From: an uncultured Muribaculaceae bacterium
GTDB taxonomy: Bacteria; Bacteroidota; Bacteroidia; Bacteroidales; Muribaculaceae
DNA length: 20,315 bases
Assembly (NCBI GenBank): GCA_910586475.1
Contig: CAJUHM010000042.1
Coordinates: 1 to 20,315 of the forward strand
Direction of reading: 5' to 3'
Of the stretch, positions 8,271 through 15,658 are shown piece after piece; position 1 is the stretch's first letter; the number at the start of each line of letters is the position of its first letter. Below the pieces are notes generated by a model. That model did no database searches. It worked only from the letters and a program-made list of their open reading frames with translations, and was not told where the DNA came from. Both the position numbers and the translations under genes were made by a program.

Positions 8271-8302
8271 TGAAAAATGTGTGTAAAGTTAGACATTTTT
8301 CA
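8271..8302 (-). promoter_or_regulatory. 10-bp inverted repeat enclosing a weak -7 box upstream of mutS
   Basis: TGAAAAATGT (8271-8280) and ACATTTTTCA (8293-8302) form a perfect 10-bp inverted repeat with a 12-base loop. On the minus strand the loop contains TAACTTTA (8291-8284), a near match to TAnnTTTG with A for the final G. It sits 25-56 bases before the mutS ATG and 28 bases past the metY stop. It could be an operator, an AT-rich terminator of metY, or both. Confidence 0.4.
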
Positions 8303-8330
8303 TCAATGCGGCAACACTCTTTCGCTTTGC

Positions 8331-9620
8331 TCAGATCCGGTCGAGGGCCTGTTCGAGATCGCTGATCAGGTCATCGGCATGTTCGCAGCCGATGCTGAGA
8401 CGAACCGTCGACGTGGTGATGTGCTGATTCCTGAGTTCCTCTTCATTGAGCTGGGAGTGGGTGGTTGTGGCGGGATGGATGACAAGGCTTTTTACATCTG
8501 CCACATTGGCAAGCAGAGAGAAGATCTCAAGTGAGTCGATGAACCGCCATGCCTCTTCACGTCCGCCTGCGATCTCGACCGTGAAAATGCTTCCTCCGCC
8601 ATTGGGGTAGAGCCGCGCATAGAGTTCATGGTCGGGATGGTCCGGAAGCGAAGGATGGTTGACTTTCCTGATTTTAGGATGTGAGGCGAGGTATTCGGCT
8701 ATGCGCACCGCGTTTTCGACATGACGTTCGACGCGTAGCGACAGAGTTTCGGTGCCCTGCAGGAGCATGAATGCGTTGAAAGGCGACATAGCCGCGCCGG
8801 TGTCGCGGAGGATGACAGCGCGGATGCGTGTGACAAAGGGGGCTTCGGGTGCGATGTCGGCAAACACGGCCCCGTGATAGTTCGGATCCGGTTTGGCGAG
8901 CGTCGGATATTTCTCCGCTGAACCTTTCCAGTCAAACCGGCCGCTGTCTATGATGACGCCGCCGAGCGTAGTCCCGTGACCGCCTATGAACTTGGTCGCC
9001 GAATGGACCACTATGTCCGCTCCGTGTTCGATCGGACGCATGAGAAACGGTGTGGCGAACGTGTTGTCGACAACCAGCGGTATGTTGTGGCGTCGGGCAA
9101 TCGCAGCCAGCGTGTCAATGTCGGTCACGTCGCAGTTCGGATTGCCGAAAGTCTCGACGAAAAGAAGTCGCGTTTCGGCAAGGATCGCTTTCTCGACGGC
9201 TTCGAAGTCGCTCACGTCGACAAATGTGTGGCCAATGCCGCGCGGTCCGAATGTGTTGGCGATCAGATTGGACGTTCCGCCATAAAGGTTGTTGGCGGCG
9301 AGAATGTGGTCGCCGGGGCCGACGAGGTTTTCTATTGTCAGAGCGATGGCTGCCGCTCCGCTTGCGACAGCCAGAGCGCCTGCACCCCCTTCAAGCGCTG
9401 CCATACGCTGCTCGAATACATCCTGGGTCGGATTCGACAGACGTCCGTAGATATGGCCCGGTTCGGTCAGTGCGAATCGGTCAGCGGCATGCTGTGAGTC
9501 GGGAAATACATATGAAGTGGTCTGGTAAAGAGGCACGGCGCGGGCGCCGGTTGTGGCGTCGGGCTGTTCTTGTCCAACGTGAAGCTGGAGTGTCTCGAAA
9601 TGAAGTTTATTCTTATCCAT
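8331..9620 (-). CDS. metY: O-acetylhomoserine aminocarboxypropyltransferase (O-acetylhomoserine sulfhydrylase)
   Basis: PLP enzyme of the Cys/Met metabolism family that makes homocysteine from O-acetylhomoserine and sulfide, the direct sulfhydrylation route to methionine. The 429 residues match MetY, which is longer than the roughly 380-400 residues of MetB/MetC. It has YGRLSNPTQDVFEQRMAALEG, ASGAAAIALTI, VDNTFATPFLMRP, and the PLP lysine Lys210 in HSATKFIGGHGT. The end, TSTVRLSIGCEHADDLISDL, carries the substrate-binding Arg. A frame opening at 9671 overlaps the -7 box at 9669-9676, so the ATG at 9618-9620 (MDKNKLHFETLQLHVGQ) is preferred. It appears monocistronic; no SAM riboswitch fits in its roughly 40-base leader. 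Confidence 0.93.
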   Translation of the reverse strand: MDKNKLHFETLQLHVGQEQPDATTGARAVPLYQTTSYVFPDSQHAADRFALTEPGHIYGRLSNPTQDVFEQRMAALEGGAGALAVASGAAAIALTIENLVGPGDHILAANNLYGGTSNLIANTFGPRGIGHTFVDVSDFEAVEKAILAETRLLFVETFGNPNCDVTDIDTLAAIARRHNIPLVVDNTFATPFLMRPIEHGADIVVHSATKFIGGHGTTLGGVIIDSGRFDWKGSAEKYPTLAKPDPNYHGAVFADIAPEAPFVTRIRAVILRDTGAAMSPFNAFMLLQGTETLSLRVERHVENAVRIAEYLASHPKIRKVNHPSLPDHPDHELYARLYPNGGGSIFTVEIAGGREEAWRFIDSLEIFSLLANVADVKSLVIHPATTTHSQLNEEELRNQHITTSTVRLSIGCEHADDLISDLEQALDRI

Positions 9621-9668
9621 GAGTCCGTTTTGGGCGTGTGACTTCGGAGGGTTGCCGGAATCTTGTTG

Positions 9669-9700
9669 CAAAATTATAGACTATTTGTCTTATTTCCAAA
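9669..9700 (-). promoter_or_regulatory. metY promoter, full Bacteroidetes -33/-7 consensus
   Basis: On the minus strand TTTG (9700-9697), 20 bases of spacer, then TAATTTTG (9676-9669). This is the closest fit to the TTTG-N19/20-TAnnTTTG consensus in the window. The start would be near 9662, about 40 bases before the ATG at 9620. Confidence 0.7.
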
Positions 9701-9702
9701 AT

Positions 9703-9733
9703 AAAAAAAGCCGCCGGGAAGATCCTCGGCGGC
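9703..9733 (-). terminator. rho-independent terminator of pnp
   Basis: GCCGCCG (9710-9716) and CGGCGGC (9727-9733) form a perfect 7-bp GC stem with a 10-base loop. On the minus strand it is followed directly by seven T (plus-strand A run 9703-9709). It lies 33 bases past the pnp stop, and its T-run ends only two bases from the metY -33 box. Confidence 0.9.
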
Positions 9734-9766
9734 TTACAAATAGCAATTCTGTCTGATTGCTATGGC

Positions 9767-11998
9767 TTAGTCTTTGTTCTCACGCGGAGCGCGGTGCTCG
9801 CGGCGGGGACGGTCGCCATCGCGACGGGGTCCGCGTTCGCGGTTGGGGCGCTCGCCGCGCGGAGCGCGTTCGCGTTCCACGTAGCCTTCCGGTTTCGGCT
9901 GAAGAGCACGCATCGACAGACGGTACTTGCCGGTTTTCTTGTCGATTTCGATGAGCTTCACTTCTACTTCGTCGCCCTCTTTGAGGCCGGAAGCGGCCAT
10001 GTCGGGGAGACGTTCCCATGAGATTTCCGAGATGTGGAGAAGGCCATCCTTGCCGGGCATGAATTCAACGAATGCGCCGAAGTCGAGGATCGAACGGACG
10101 CGTCCTTTGTAGGTCTTGCCCTCTTCGGGAAGCGCGACAATGGCGTTGATCATTTCAAACGCGCGGTCGATCGAAGCCTTGTTTGAAGCTGCTACTTCAA
10201 TGTAGCCGCCGGCATCGATTTCGTCGATTGAAACTGTTGCGCCGCTCTCTTCCTGGATTCCCTGGATGACTTTTCCGCCCGGGCCGATGACTGCGCCGAT
10301 GAGCTCTTTCGGGATGATCATGGTGACGATGCGGGGCACGTTGGGTTTGTAGTCCTCGCGAGGTGCGGGAATTGTCTGGTTGATGATGTTGAGGATGTGG
10401 AGGCGGCCTTCGCGTGCCTGGTTGAGGGCGCGCTCAAGGATTTCATAAGAGAGGCCGTCGCACTTGATGTCCATCTGGGTGGCGGTGATGCCGTCGACCG
10501 TACCAGTAACTTTGAAGTCCATGTCGCCGAGGTGGTCTTCGTCGCCGAGGATGTCGGAGAGGATCGCATAGTTGGTTCCGTCGGAGATGAGGCCCATGGC
10601 GATACCGCTGACCGGTTTCTTCATCTGCACGCCTGCGTCGAGAAGTGCGAGTGTGCCGGCGCATACGGTGGCCATCGATGACGAGCCGTTGCTTTCGAGG
10701 ATGTCGCTGACGATGCGGCAGACATAGGGGAATTCATCTGGGAACATCGGCTTGAGAGCGCGGTGGGCCAGGTTGCCGTGGCCGATTTCGCGACGGCCGA
10801 CACCTCTGGTCGGACGGGCTTCGCCGGTCGAGAAGGGGGGGAAGTTATAGTGGAGAAGGAATCGTTCGCGGCCCTGGTTGAGCACGTCGTCAACGATCTT
10901 TTCGTCGAGTTTTGTTCCGAGGGTGACAGTTGCGAGCGACTGGGTTTCGCCGCGGGTGAAGACTGCTGATCCGTGAGGGCCGGGGATGTAGTCCACTTCT
11001 GCCCAGATCGGACGGATTTCAGTTGTCTTGCGGCCGTCGAGACGGATGCCTTCGTCGAGAACGCAGCGGCGCATCGCTTCTTTCTCAACGTCGTGGTAGT
11101 AGCGCTTGACGAGCGGAGCTTTCTCTTCGCGTTCCTCTTCGGGGAGCGATTCGATATATTCGTCGCAGATTGCCTTGAACGATTCGGCGCGCCAGTGCTT
11201 GTCGGCTGAACCGGTCTTCGCGATGGCATATGCTTTGTCGTAGCATTTCTCGCGGACATCCTTGCGGAGATCTTCGTCGTTGGTTTCGTGGCAGTATTCA
11301 CGCTTGACGGTCTTGCCGGCTGCTTCAGCGAGTTCGAGCTGGATCTTGCACTGCTCTTTGATCGCTGCGTGTGCGGCTTTGAGGGCGTTGAGAAGGTCGG
11401 TTTCCGAAACCTCTTTCATTTCGCCTTCGACCATCATGATATTGTCCATAGTCGCTCCGACCATGAGTTCCATGTCGGCGCGTTCGAGCTGTTCGAATGT
11501 GGGGTCGATGACAAATTCGCCGTCAACACGGGCCACTCGCACTTCGGAGATGGGACCGTTGAAGGGAATGTCGCTGACTGCGAGGGCTGCCGAGGCGGCA
11601 AGACCTGCAAGCGCATCGGGCATGTCGACGCCGTCGGTCGAATAAAGGGTCACGTTGACAAATGTGTCGGCGTGATAATTGTCGGGGAACAGGGGGCGGA
11701 GCACACGGTCAACCAGACGTGAGGTCAGAATCTCATAGTCCGATGCGCGTCCTTCGCGTTTGAGGAAGCCTCCGGGGAAGCGTCCGAATGACGAGTATTT
11801 TTCTTTATACTCAACCTGGAGGGGCATGAAGTCGACCCCTTCGCCGGCCTCCTTGGCCGAAACAACTGTTGCGAGCAGCATGGTGTTGCCCATGCGCAGT
11901 TCTACCGCTCCATCGGCTTGCTTGGCCAGTTTGCCTGTCTCCAGGGTGATTTGGCGGCCATCAGGCAGCTCGATGGTTTTTTTGATGGGATTTAACAT
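9767..11998 (-). CDS. pnp: polyribonucleotide nucleotidyltransferase (PNPase)
   Basis: Phosphorolytic 3'-5' exoribonuclease, acting as a trimer in RNA decay. About 743 residues: a first RNase PH domain (LETGKLAKQADGAVELRMGNTMLLATVV), an all-helical linker around residues 230-310, and a second RNase PH domain (IRPIWAEVDYIPGPHGSAVFTRGETQ) with the catalytic Asp region DILGDEDHLGDMDFKVTG. A KH domain follows (IGAVIGPGGKVIQGIQEESG, about 560-620), then an S1 domain (GRVRSILDFGAFVEFMPGKDGLLH, about 640-700). The last 35-40 residues are Arg/Glu/Pro-rich and look disordered. A frame opening at 12055 overlaps the -7 box at 12044-12051, so the ATG at 11996-11998 (MLNPIKKTIELPDG) is preferred. rpsO, the frequent partner elsewhere, is not adjacent. 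A strong terminator follows. Confidence 0.96.
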   Translation of the reverse strand: MLNPIKKTIELPDGRQITLETGKLAKQADGAVELRMGNTMLLATVVSAKEAGEGVDFMPLQVEYKEKYSSFGRFPGGFLKREGRASDYEILTSRLVDRVLRPLFPDNYHADTFVNVTLYSTDGVDMPDALAGLAASAALAVSDIPFNGPISEVRVARVDGEFVIDPTFEQLERADMELMVGATMDNIMMVEGEMKEVSETDLLNALKAAHAAIKEQCKIQLELAEAAGKTVKREYCHETNDEDLRKDVREKCYDKAYAIAKTGSADKHWRAESFKAICDEYIESLPEEEREEKAPLVKRYYHDVEKEAMRRCVLDEGIRLDGRKTTEIRPIWAEVDYIPGPHGSAVFTRGETQSLATVTLGTKLDEKIVDDVLNQGRERFLLHYNFPPFSTGEARPTRGVGRREIGHGNLAHRALKPMFPDEFPYVCRIVSDILESNGSSSMATVCAGTLALLDAGVQMKKPVSGIAMGLISDGTNYAILSDILGDEDHLGDMDFKVTGTVDGITATQMDIKCDGLSYEILERALNQAREGRLHILNIINQTIPAPREDYKPNVPRIVTMIIPKELIGAVIGPGGKVIQGIQEESGATVSIDEIDAGGYIEVAASNKASIDRAFEMINAIVALPEEGKTYKGRVRSILDFGAFVEFMPGKDGLLHISEISWERLPDMAASGLKEGDEVEVKLIEIDKKTGKYRLSMRALQPKPEGYVERERAPRGERPNRERGPRRDGDRPRREHRAPRENKD

Positions 11999-12043
11999 AT
12001 ACGTATATCTTGTTTGCTTGATTTTGCTTAACGTAAAAGCGCA

Positions 12044-12051
12044 CAAAGTTA
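12044..12051 (-). promoter_or_regulatory. pnp promoter, -7 box
   Basis: TAACTTTG on the minus strand matches TAnnTTTG. No clear TTTG is seen 19-21 bases upstream. The expected leader is about 40 bases to the ATG at 11998. The divergent gap 12056-12228 also holds TATTTTTG at 12097-12104 on the plus strand, a possible -7 box for the patatin gene at 12229, and several T-runs. Confidence 0.5.
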
Positions 12052-12228
12052 GCAAATTATTGGGGATTTCCCGCTATATAGCCGGTATTATTTAGGTATT
12101 TTTGCTACTTTTATGTATCTTTTTTGCCATTTTGTACGTTTATTTTCCGTAGACAGGCAATGGATGACTTTTCATGCCTATTAAGTTTCCCGTTTTATTA
12201 CTGTTCATCAGATTTTATCGAATAATTT

Positions 12229-13032
12229 ATGTTTGGCTATCGAATCACGAAAGATCCTCTCCGGAATCGTCCATATAAAGTCGGACTCGCTCTCAGTGGC
12301 GGCGGTGCGCGCGGTGTCGCTCATGCCGGTGCGATAAAGGCAATGCTTGAAGTCGGTCTGATTCCGGACATTGTCGCCGGCGTCAGTGCCGGTTCGATTG
12401 TGGCGGTCATGTATGCGGCAGGGCTGAAGCCCGATGAGATGGTCGAGATTTTTGCCGCAGCCAAATTCTCTGATTTCTGTGAACTCGCCGTGCCGAAAGA
12501 CGGGCTTTTCCGTATGGTCGGATTCCGCAGGATGCTCGAGCGCTATATTCCGTTTAAGAACATCGAGGATCTGCCGATGCCGGTGGTGGTCTGCGCTACC
12601 GATTTTGATCATGGCAAAAAGGTCGCTTTCGAGTCGGGTCCGCTGGTAGAGAGGGTCTGTGCCTCATGCTCGATACCGGTCGTGTTCAAGCCTGTTGTGA
12701 TCGACGGTGTCCGTTATGTCGACGGGGGTGTGCTCGACAATATGCCTGCGTGGGCCATACGTTCCCGTTGTCGCTTTGTGATGGGAGTGAACTGTTCGCC
12801 GGTCAGCGGCGACGGTTTCCCGAAGACAAATATCGCCTCGATCGCACTCCGTTCCTATGAACTGATGATGAAGAATAATTCGGCCGCCGATCTGTCGCAG
12901 TGCGACATTGTGGTGACGACCGACGACATCGCCTCATATAAAGTCTTTGATCTCCGGGGAATTCAGGAGGTCTTCAAAGCGGGCTATGATCGGACAATGG
13001 CCTGCTTCCGTGCGCGCGGTGTCGCTCCCTGA
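12229..13032 (+). CDS. patatin-like phospholipase family protein (RssA/YlbK-type)
   Basis: A 267-residue single-domain patatin-like lipid acyl hydrolase with a Ser-Asp dyad. The oxyanion-hole loop SGGGARG is at residues 23-29, the nucleophile elbow GVSAGS puts Ser53 in place, and the second catalytic residue is Asp165 in VDGGVLDN. There is no signal peptide, unlike the longer outer-membrane patatin-autotransporters, so a cytoplasmic or membrane-peripheral hydrolase is likely. The length fits the RssA/YlbK group. The natural lipid substrate cannot be read from sequence. It diverges from pnp across about 230 bases and is followed after 163 bases by a glycosyltransferase with its own -7 box, so it seems monocistronic. 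Confidence 0.9.
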   Translation: MFGYRITKDPLRNRPYKVGLALSGGGARGVAHAGAIKAMLEVGLIPDIVAGVSAGSIVAVMYAAGLKPDEMVEIFAAAKFSDFCELAVPKDGLFRMVGFRRMLERYIPFKNIEDLPMPVVVCATDFDHGKKVAFESGPLVERVCASCSIPVVFKPVVIDGVRYVDGGVLDNMPAWAIRSRCRFVMGVNCSPVSGDGFPKTNIASIALRSYELMMKNNSAADLSQCDIVVTTDDIASYKVFDLRGIQEVFKAGYDRTMACFRARGVAP

Positions 13033-13182
13033 TCTCCGGCTGTGGTTCGCTGCATGGATTTGAGTGATTAAGATGGCCTAAGGAATTGCAGAAAGTGAAT
13101 TTGTTTTGTCTATTCATGGTAAAAGTAAACACTCTCTAAGATTCAGTCAGGTGCTTCCTATGGATTTTAAATAAAAAAATGG

Positions 13183-13190
13183 TAAATTTG
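13183..13190 (+). promoter_or_regulatory. -7 box immediately before the glycosyltransferase start
   Basis: TAAATTTG matches TAnnTTTG exactly, only 5 bases before the ATG at 13196. No TTTG is visible at the proper -33 distance. Taken at face value, transcription would start at or within a few bases of the ATG. The rest of 13033-13182 contains no gene or clear hairpin. Confidence 0.45.
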
Positions 13191-13195
13191 CGTCC

Positions 13196-14410
13196 ATGAA
13201 GCCCCGTGTATTACTCGTCAATAAGTTTTATTATCGCCGTGGAGGTGATTGCGTCTGCGTTCTGAATCTTGAAGAACTGCTCCGTGCCCGCGGGCATGAG
13301 GTGGCTGTCTTTGCCATGCATCATCCCGAAAACCTTCCCTCTCCGTGGGAGCGTTACTGGGCTTCTGAAGTGGAGTTCGGAGGCGGCGTCGGTTCGAAAC
13401 TCAATGCGATGGCGCGAACGATGGGCTTCGGATCGGTATGCAGCCGCTTCCGTCGGATCATACGCGATTTCCGTCCCGATGTGGTCCACATCCATAATAT
13501 CCATTCCTATCTTTCTCCGGTGGTCGCTAAGATTGCCCGTAAGGCCGGAATCAAAGTGGTCTGGACTCTCCACGACTATAAACTCCTTTGTCCCTCCTAT
13601 GCCTGTCTGCGCGACGGCACCCCCTGCGAGCTGTGCTTCGACCGCAAGAGCCGGGTGCTGGCCACACGCTGCATGAAGGGCTCCCTTGCGGCAAGTGCGG
13701 TGGCCTATCTCGAGGCGCTGCGCTGGAATCAGGCAGCTCTGACGCGCATGACCTCGCGCTTCATCTGTCCGAGCCGTTTCATGATGGATAAAATGGCGCA
13801 GGGTGGTTTCCCGCAGGAAAAACTGACGGTGCTCTGTAATTTCCTTGCGCCCGAAATGGCCTCCCGCATGCAGCGCCATGCCGTCGGGAGCTATTCACGC
13901 GAGCGCGAGCCATATTATTGTTACGTAGGGCGGTTGTCGGCTGAGAAGGGTGTGGAGACTCTATTGCAGGCTGCGTCCGGACTCCCTTATGAACTGCGTG
14001 TGGCCGGCGACGGACCGCTTGCCCGGGAACTCCGGGCGAAGTATTCCCATTGTGACCACATCCGTTTTCTCGGGCGTCTTGATGGAGAGGGTGTCGAAAA
14101 ACTACTTGCCTCCGCTCGCCTTTCTGTCCTTCCGTCGGAGTGTTATGAAAACAATCCTCTGGGGGTGATCGAGTCGCTTTGCTGCGGCACTCCGGTTGTC
14201 GGTGCGCAGATCGGAGGTATTCCCGAACTGATTGTCGGAAAAACCGGAATCACGTATCCTTCCGGCGACGTCGAGGCGCTCCGCTCGGCAATCCGTAGGG
14301 CATGGACCACTGCTTTCGATCATGCGTCCATTGCCGCTGACTCTTTGGTCAGATTTTCAGCAACAGCTTACTACGAGGCGTTGTGTGCGATTTATGTCGG
14401 AGAGGATTAA
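13196..14410 (+). CDS. glycosyltransferase, GT4-like (GT-B fold)
   Basis: A 404-residue GT-B enzyme. The N-terminal acceptor domain begins RVLLVNKFYYRRGGDCVCVLNLEELLRARGHEVAVF, typical of exopolysaccharide or O-antigen type GT4 enzymes. It continues with DVVHIHNIHSYLSP and VVWTLHDYKLLCPSYACLRDG, which carries several Cys (PCELCFD). The C-terminal nucleotide-sugar domain has YVGRLSAEKGVETLLQAA, GDGPLARELRAKY and the EX7E motif in ECYENNPLGVIESL (Glu318 and Glu326). It likely transfers a sugar from a nucleotide donor to a surface polysaccharide or lipid-linked acceptor at the inner face of the membrane. Donor and acceptor are not predictable here, and no other polysaccharide genes flank it. Confidence 0.9.
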   Translation: MKPRVLLVNKFYYRRGGDCVCVLNLEELLRARGHEVAVFAMHHPENLPSPWERYWASEVEFGGGVGSKLNAMARTMGFGSVCSRFRRIIRDFRPDVVHIHNIHSYLSPVVAKIARKAGIKVVWTLHDYKLLCPSYACLRDGTPCELCFDRKSRVLATRCMKGSLAASAVAYLEALRWNQAALTRMTSRFICPSRFMMDKMAQGGFPQEKLTVLCNFLAPEMASRMQRHAVGSYSREREPYYCYVGRLSAEKGVETLLQAASGLPYELRVAGDGPLARELRAKYSHCDHIRFLGRLDGEGVEKLLASARLSVLPSECYENNPLGVIESLCCGTPVVGAQIGGIPELIVGKTGITYPSGDVEALRSAIRRAWTTAFDHASIAADSLVRFSATAYYEALCAIYVGED

Positions 14411-14425
14411 CATTTTTTAATGTGT

Positions 14426-14462
14426 CAAAAGGGGCTTTTGCCTCCGCTCGGAGTTACCTTTG
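14426..14462 (+). promoter_or_regulatory. namZ operon promoter with two small dyads
   Basis: The -7 box TACCTTTG lies at 14455-14462, 17 bases before the namZ ATG. Just upstream are two inverted repeats: CAAAAG-GGG-CTTTTG (14426-14440) and CTCCG-CT-CGGAG (14442-14453). They cover the region where the -33 element and a regulator site would lie. A TTTG (14437-14440) falls inside the first dyad but only 14 bases from the -7 box. Confidence 0.5.
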
Positions 14463-14479
14463 CGTAAACTGAAAACTTA

Positions 14480-15658
14480 ATGAAGAATATAGCATTCATA
14501 TTTTTGGCGGTTCTGCTGTCCGTTCTTCCGGCCAGTGCCAAGGTTAAAGTCGGAGCCGAGCGTTCCGACCTCTTTCTCCCGATTCTGGAAGGGAAGAAGG
14601 TCGCGCTCTTTAGCAATCATACAGGTCTTGTAGGCGACACCGGCGAGCATACTCTCGACATGCTGCTCCGTAATGGCGTTGATGTCACTGTCATTTTCTC
14701 TCCCGAACATGGATTCAGGGGCGATGCCGACGCGGGGGCTCACGTCAAGAGTTCTGTCGACACGAAGACCGGAATCCCGATTGTCTCGCTTTACGGTGGC
14801 AAAGGTTCTTCCGAACCGACGAAAGCGACTCTTGATAAGTTTGATCTCATTATCTGCGACATCCAGGATGTCGGCACCCGGTTCTATACCTACTACATCA
14901 CAATGCTGCGGCTCATGAAGGTCGCCGAGCGTTCCGGCAAGGAATTTATTGTCTTTGACCGTCCGAACCCGATCGGCATGATCGTCGACGGACCTGTCCT
15001 TGACATGACTCTCAAATCCGGGGTCGGCGCGCTGCCGATTCCGGTTGCCCACGGGATGACACTCGGCGAGCTTGCGCAAATGATCAACGGCGAAGGCTGG
15101 CTCGACAACGGACGCAAGGTAAGGCTGACGGTTATCCCATGCGACAGCTACACTCACGCCACTCGCTACGATCTGCCTGTCAATCCGTCGCCCAATCTTA
15201 AGTCGATGAAGGCGATCTATCTTTATCCTTCGGTGTGCTATTTCGAGGGTACGGTCATGAGTCTTGGGCGCGGAACCGCGACACCCTTTGAAATCTATGG
15301 TCATCCATCGATGAGGTCCGGAGATTTCTATTTCACACCGAAGTCTGTGCCGGGTGCGGCAAATCCGCCGCTGAAGGGACTGAAGTGTCGGGGAGTGGAT
15401 CTGAGCGGAGTTCCCGACGAAGAGATTATCAGAGGAGGTGTCGACTTCTCATATATCATCGATGCCTACCGTAACACCCGCCTGCCTGCGGAAAAGAAGT
15501 TTTTCACTTCCTTTTTCGATCTCCTGACCGGCGACCGCAGGGTTCGTCAGATGATTGTCGAGGGGCGTTCGGCCGATGAAATCCGTGCAACGTGGGCCGA
15601 CGGCCTCGCCCGATTCCGCGAGCGTCGCGCCAAATATCTGTTATATCCTGAAAAATGA
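14480..15658 (+). CDS. namZ: exo-beta-N-acetylmuramidase NamZ-like (DUF1343, GH171)
   Basis: A 392-residue protein of the DUF1343 family, whose characterised members (Bacillus YbbC/NamZ and a Tannerella homologue) remove terminal N-acetylmuramic acid from peptidoglycan fragments. A signal peptide (MKNIAFIFLAVLLSVLPASA) predicts export to the periplasm. Family blocks visible are LFSNHTGL, FSPEHGFRGDADAG (Glu76 in the conserved EHGFRG), DIQDVGTRFYTY, VFDRPNPIG and the YFEGTVMSLGRGTATPFEIYG block. It is first in an operon: its TGA overlaps the ATG of the SSS transporter by four bases (ATGA). The neighbourhood supports a muropeptide or muramic-acid salvage role, but no murQ, murK or amgK homologue lies in the window to complete the pathway. 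Confidence 0.88.
   Translation: MKNIAFIFLAVLLSVLPASAKVKVGAERSDLFLPILEGKKVALFSNHTGLVGDTGEHTLDMLLRNGVDVTVIFSPEHGFRGDADAGAHVKSSVDTKTGIPIVSLYGGKGSSEPTKATLDKFDLIICDIQDVGTRFYTYYITMLRLMKVAERSGKEFIVFDRPNPIGMIVDGPVLDMTLKSGVGALPIPVAHGMTLGELAQMINGEGWLDNGRKVRLTVIPCDSYTHATRYDLPVNPSPNLKSMKAIYLYPSVCYFEGTVMSLGRGTATPFEIYGHPSMRSGDFYFTPKSVPGAANPPLKGLKCRGVDLSGVPDEEIIRGGVDFSYIIDAYRNTRLPAEKKFFTSFFDLLTGDRRVRQMIVEGRSADEIRATWADGLARFRERRAKYLLYPEK

Noticed and set aside
9621..9668. SAM or other riboswitch in the metY leader
   Set aside because: The leader from the predicted start is only about 40 bases and has no conserved riboswitch core.
9621..9671. N-terminal extension of metY from 9671
   Set aside because: The -7 box at 9669-9676 overlaps that start; the family begins near MDKNKLHFETLQLHVG.
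11999..12055. N-terminal extension of pnp from 12055
   Set aside because: The family starts at MLNPIKKTIEL, and the -7 box at 12044-12051 lies inside the extension.
14477..15304. A 275-codon open frame antisense to namZ
   Set aside because: It covers the signal peptide and conserved blocks of namZ; its His/Asp/Arg-rich translation is typical of an antisense shadow.
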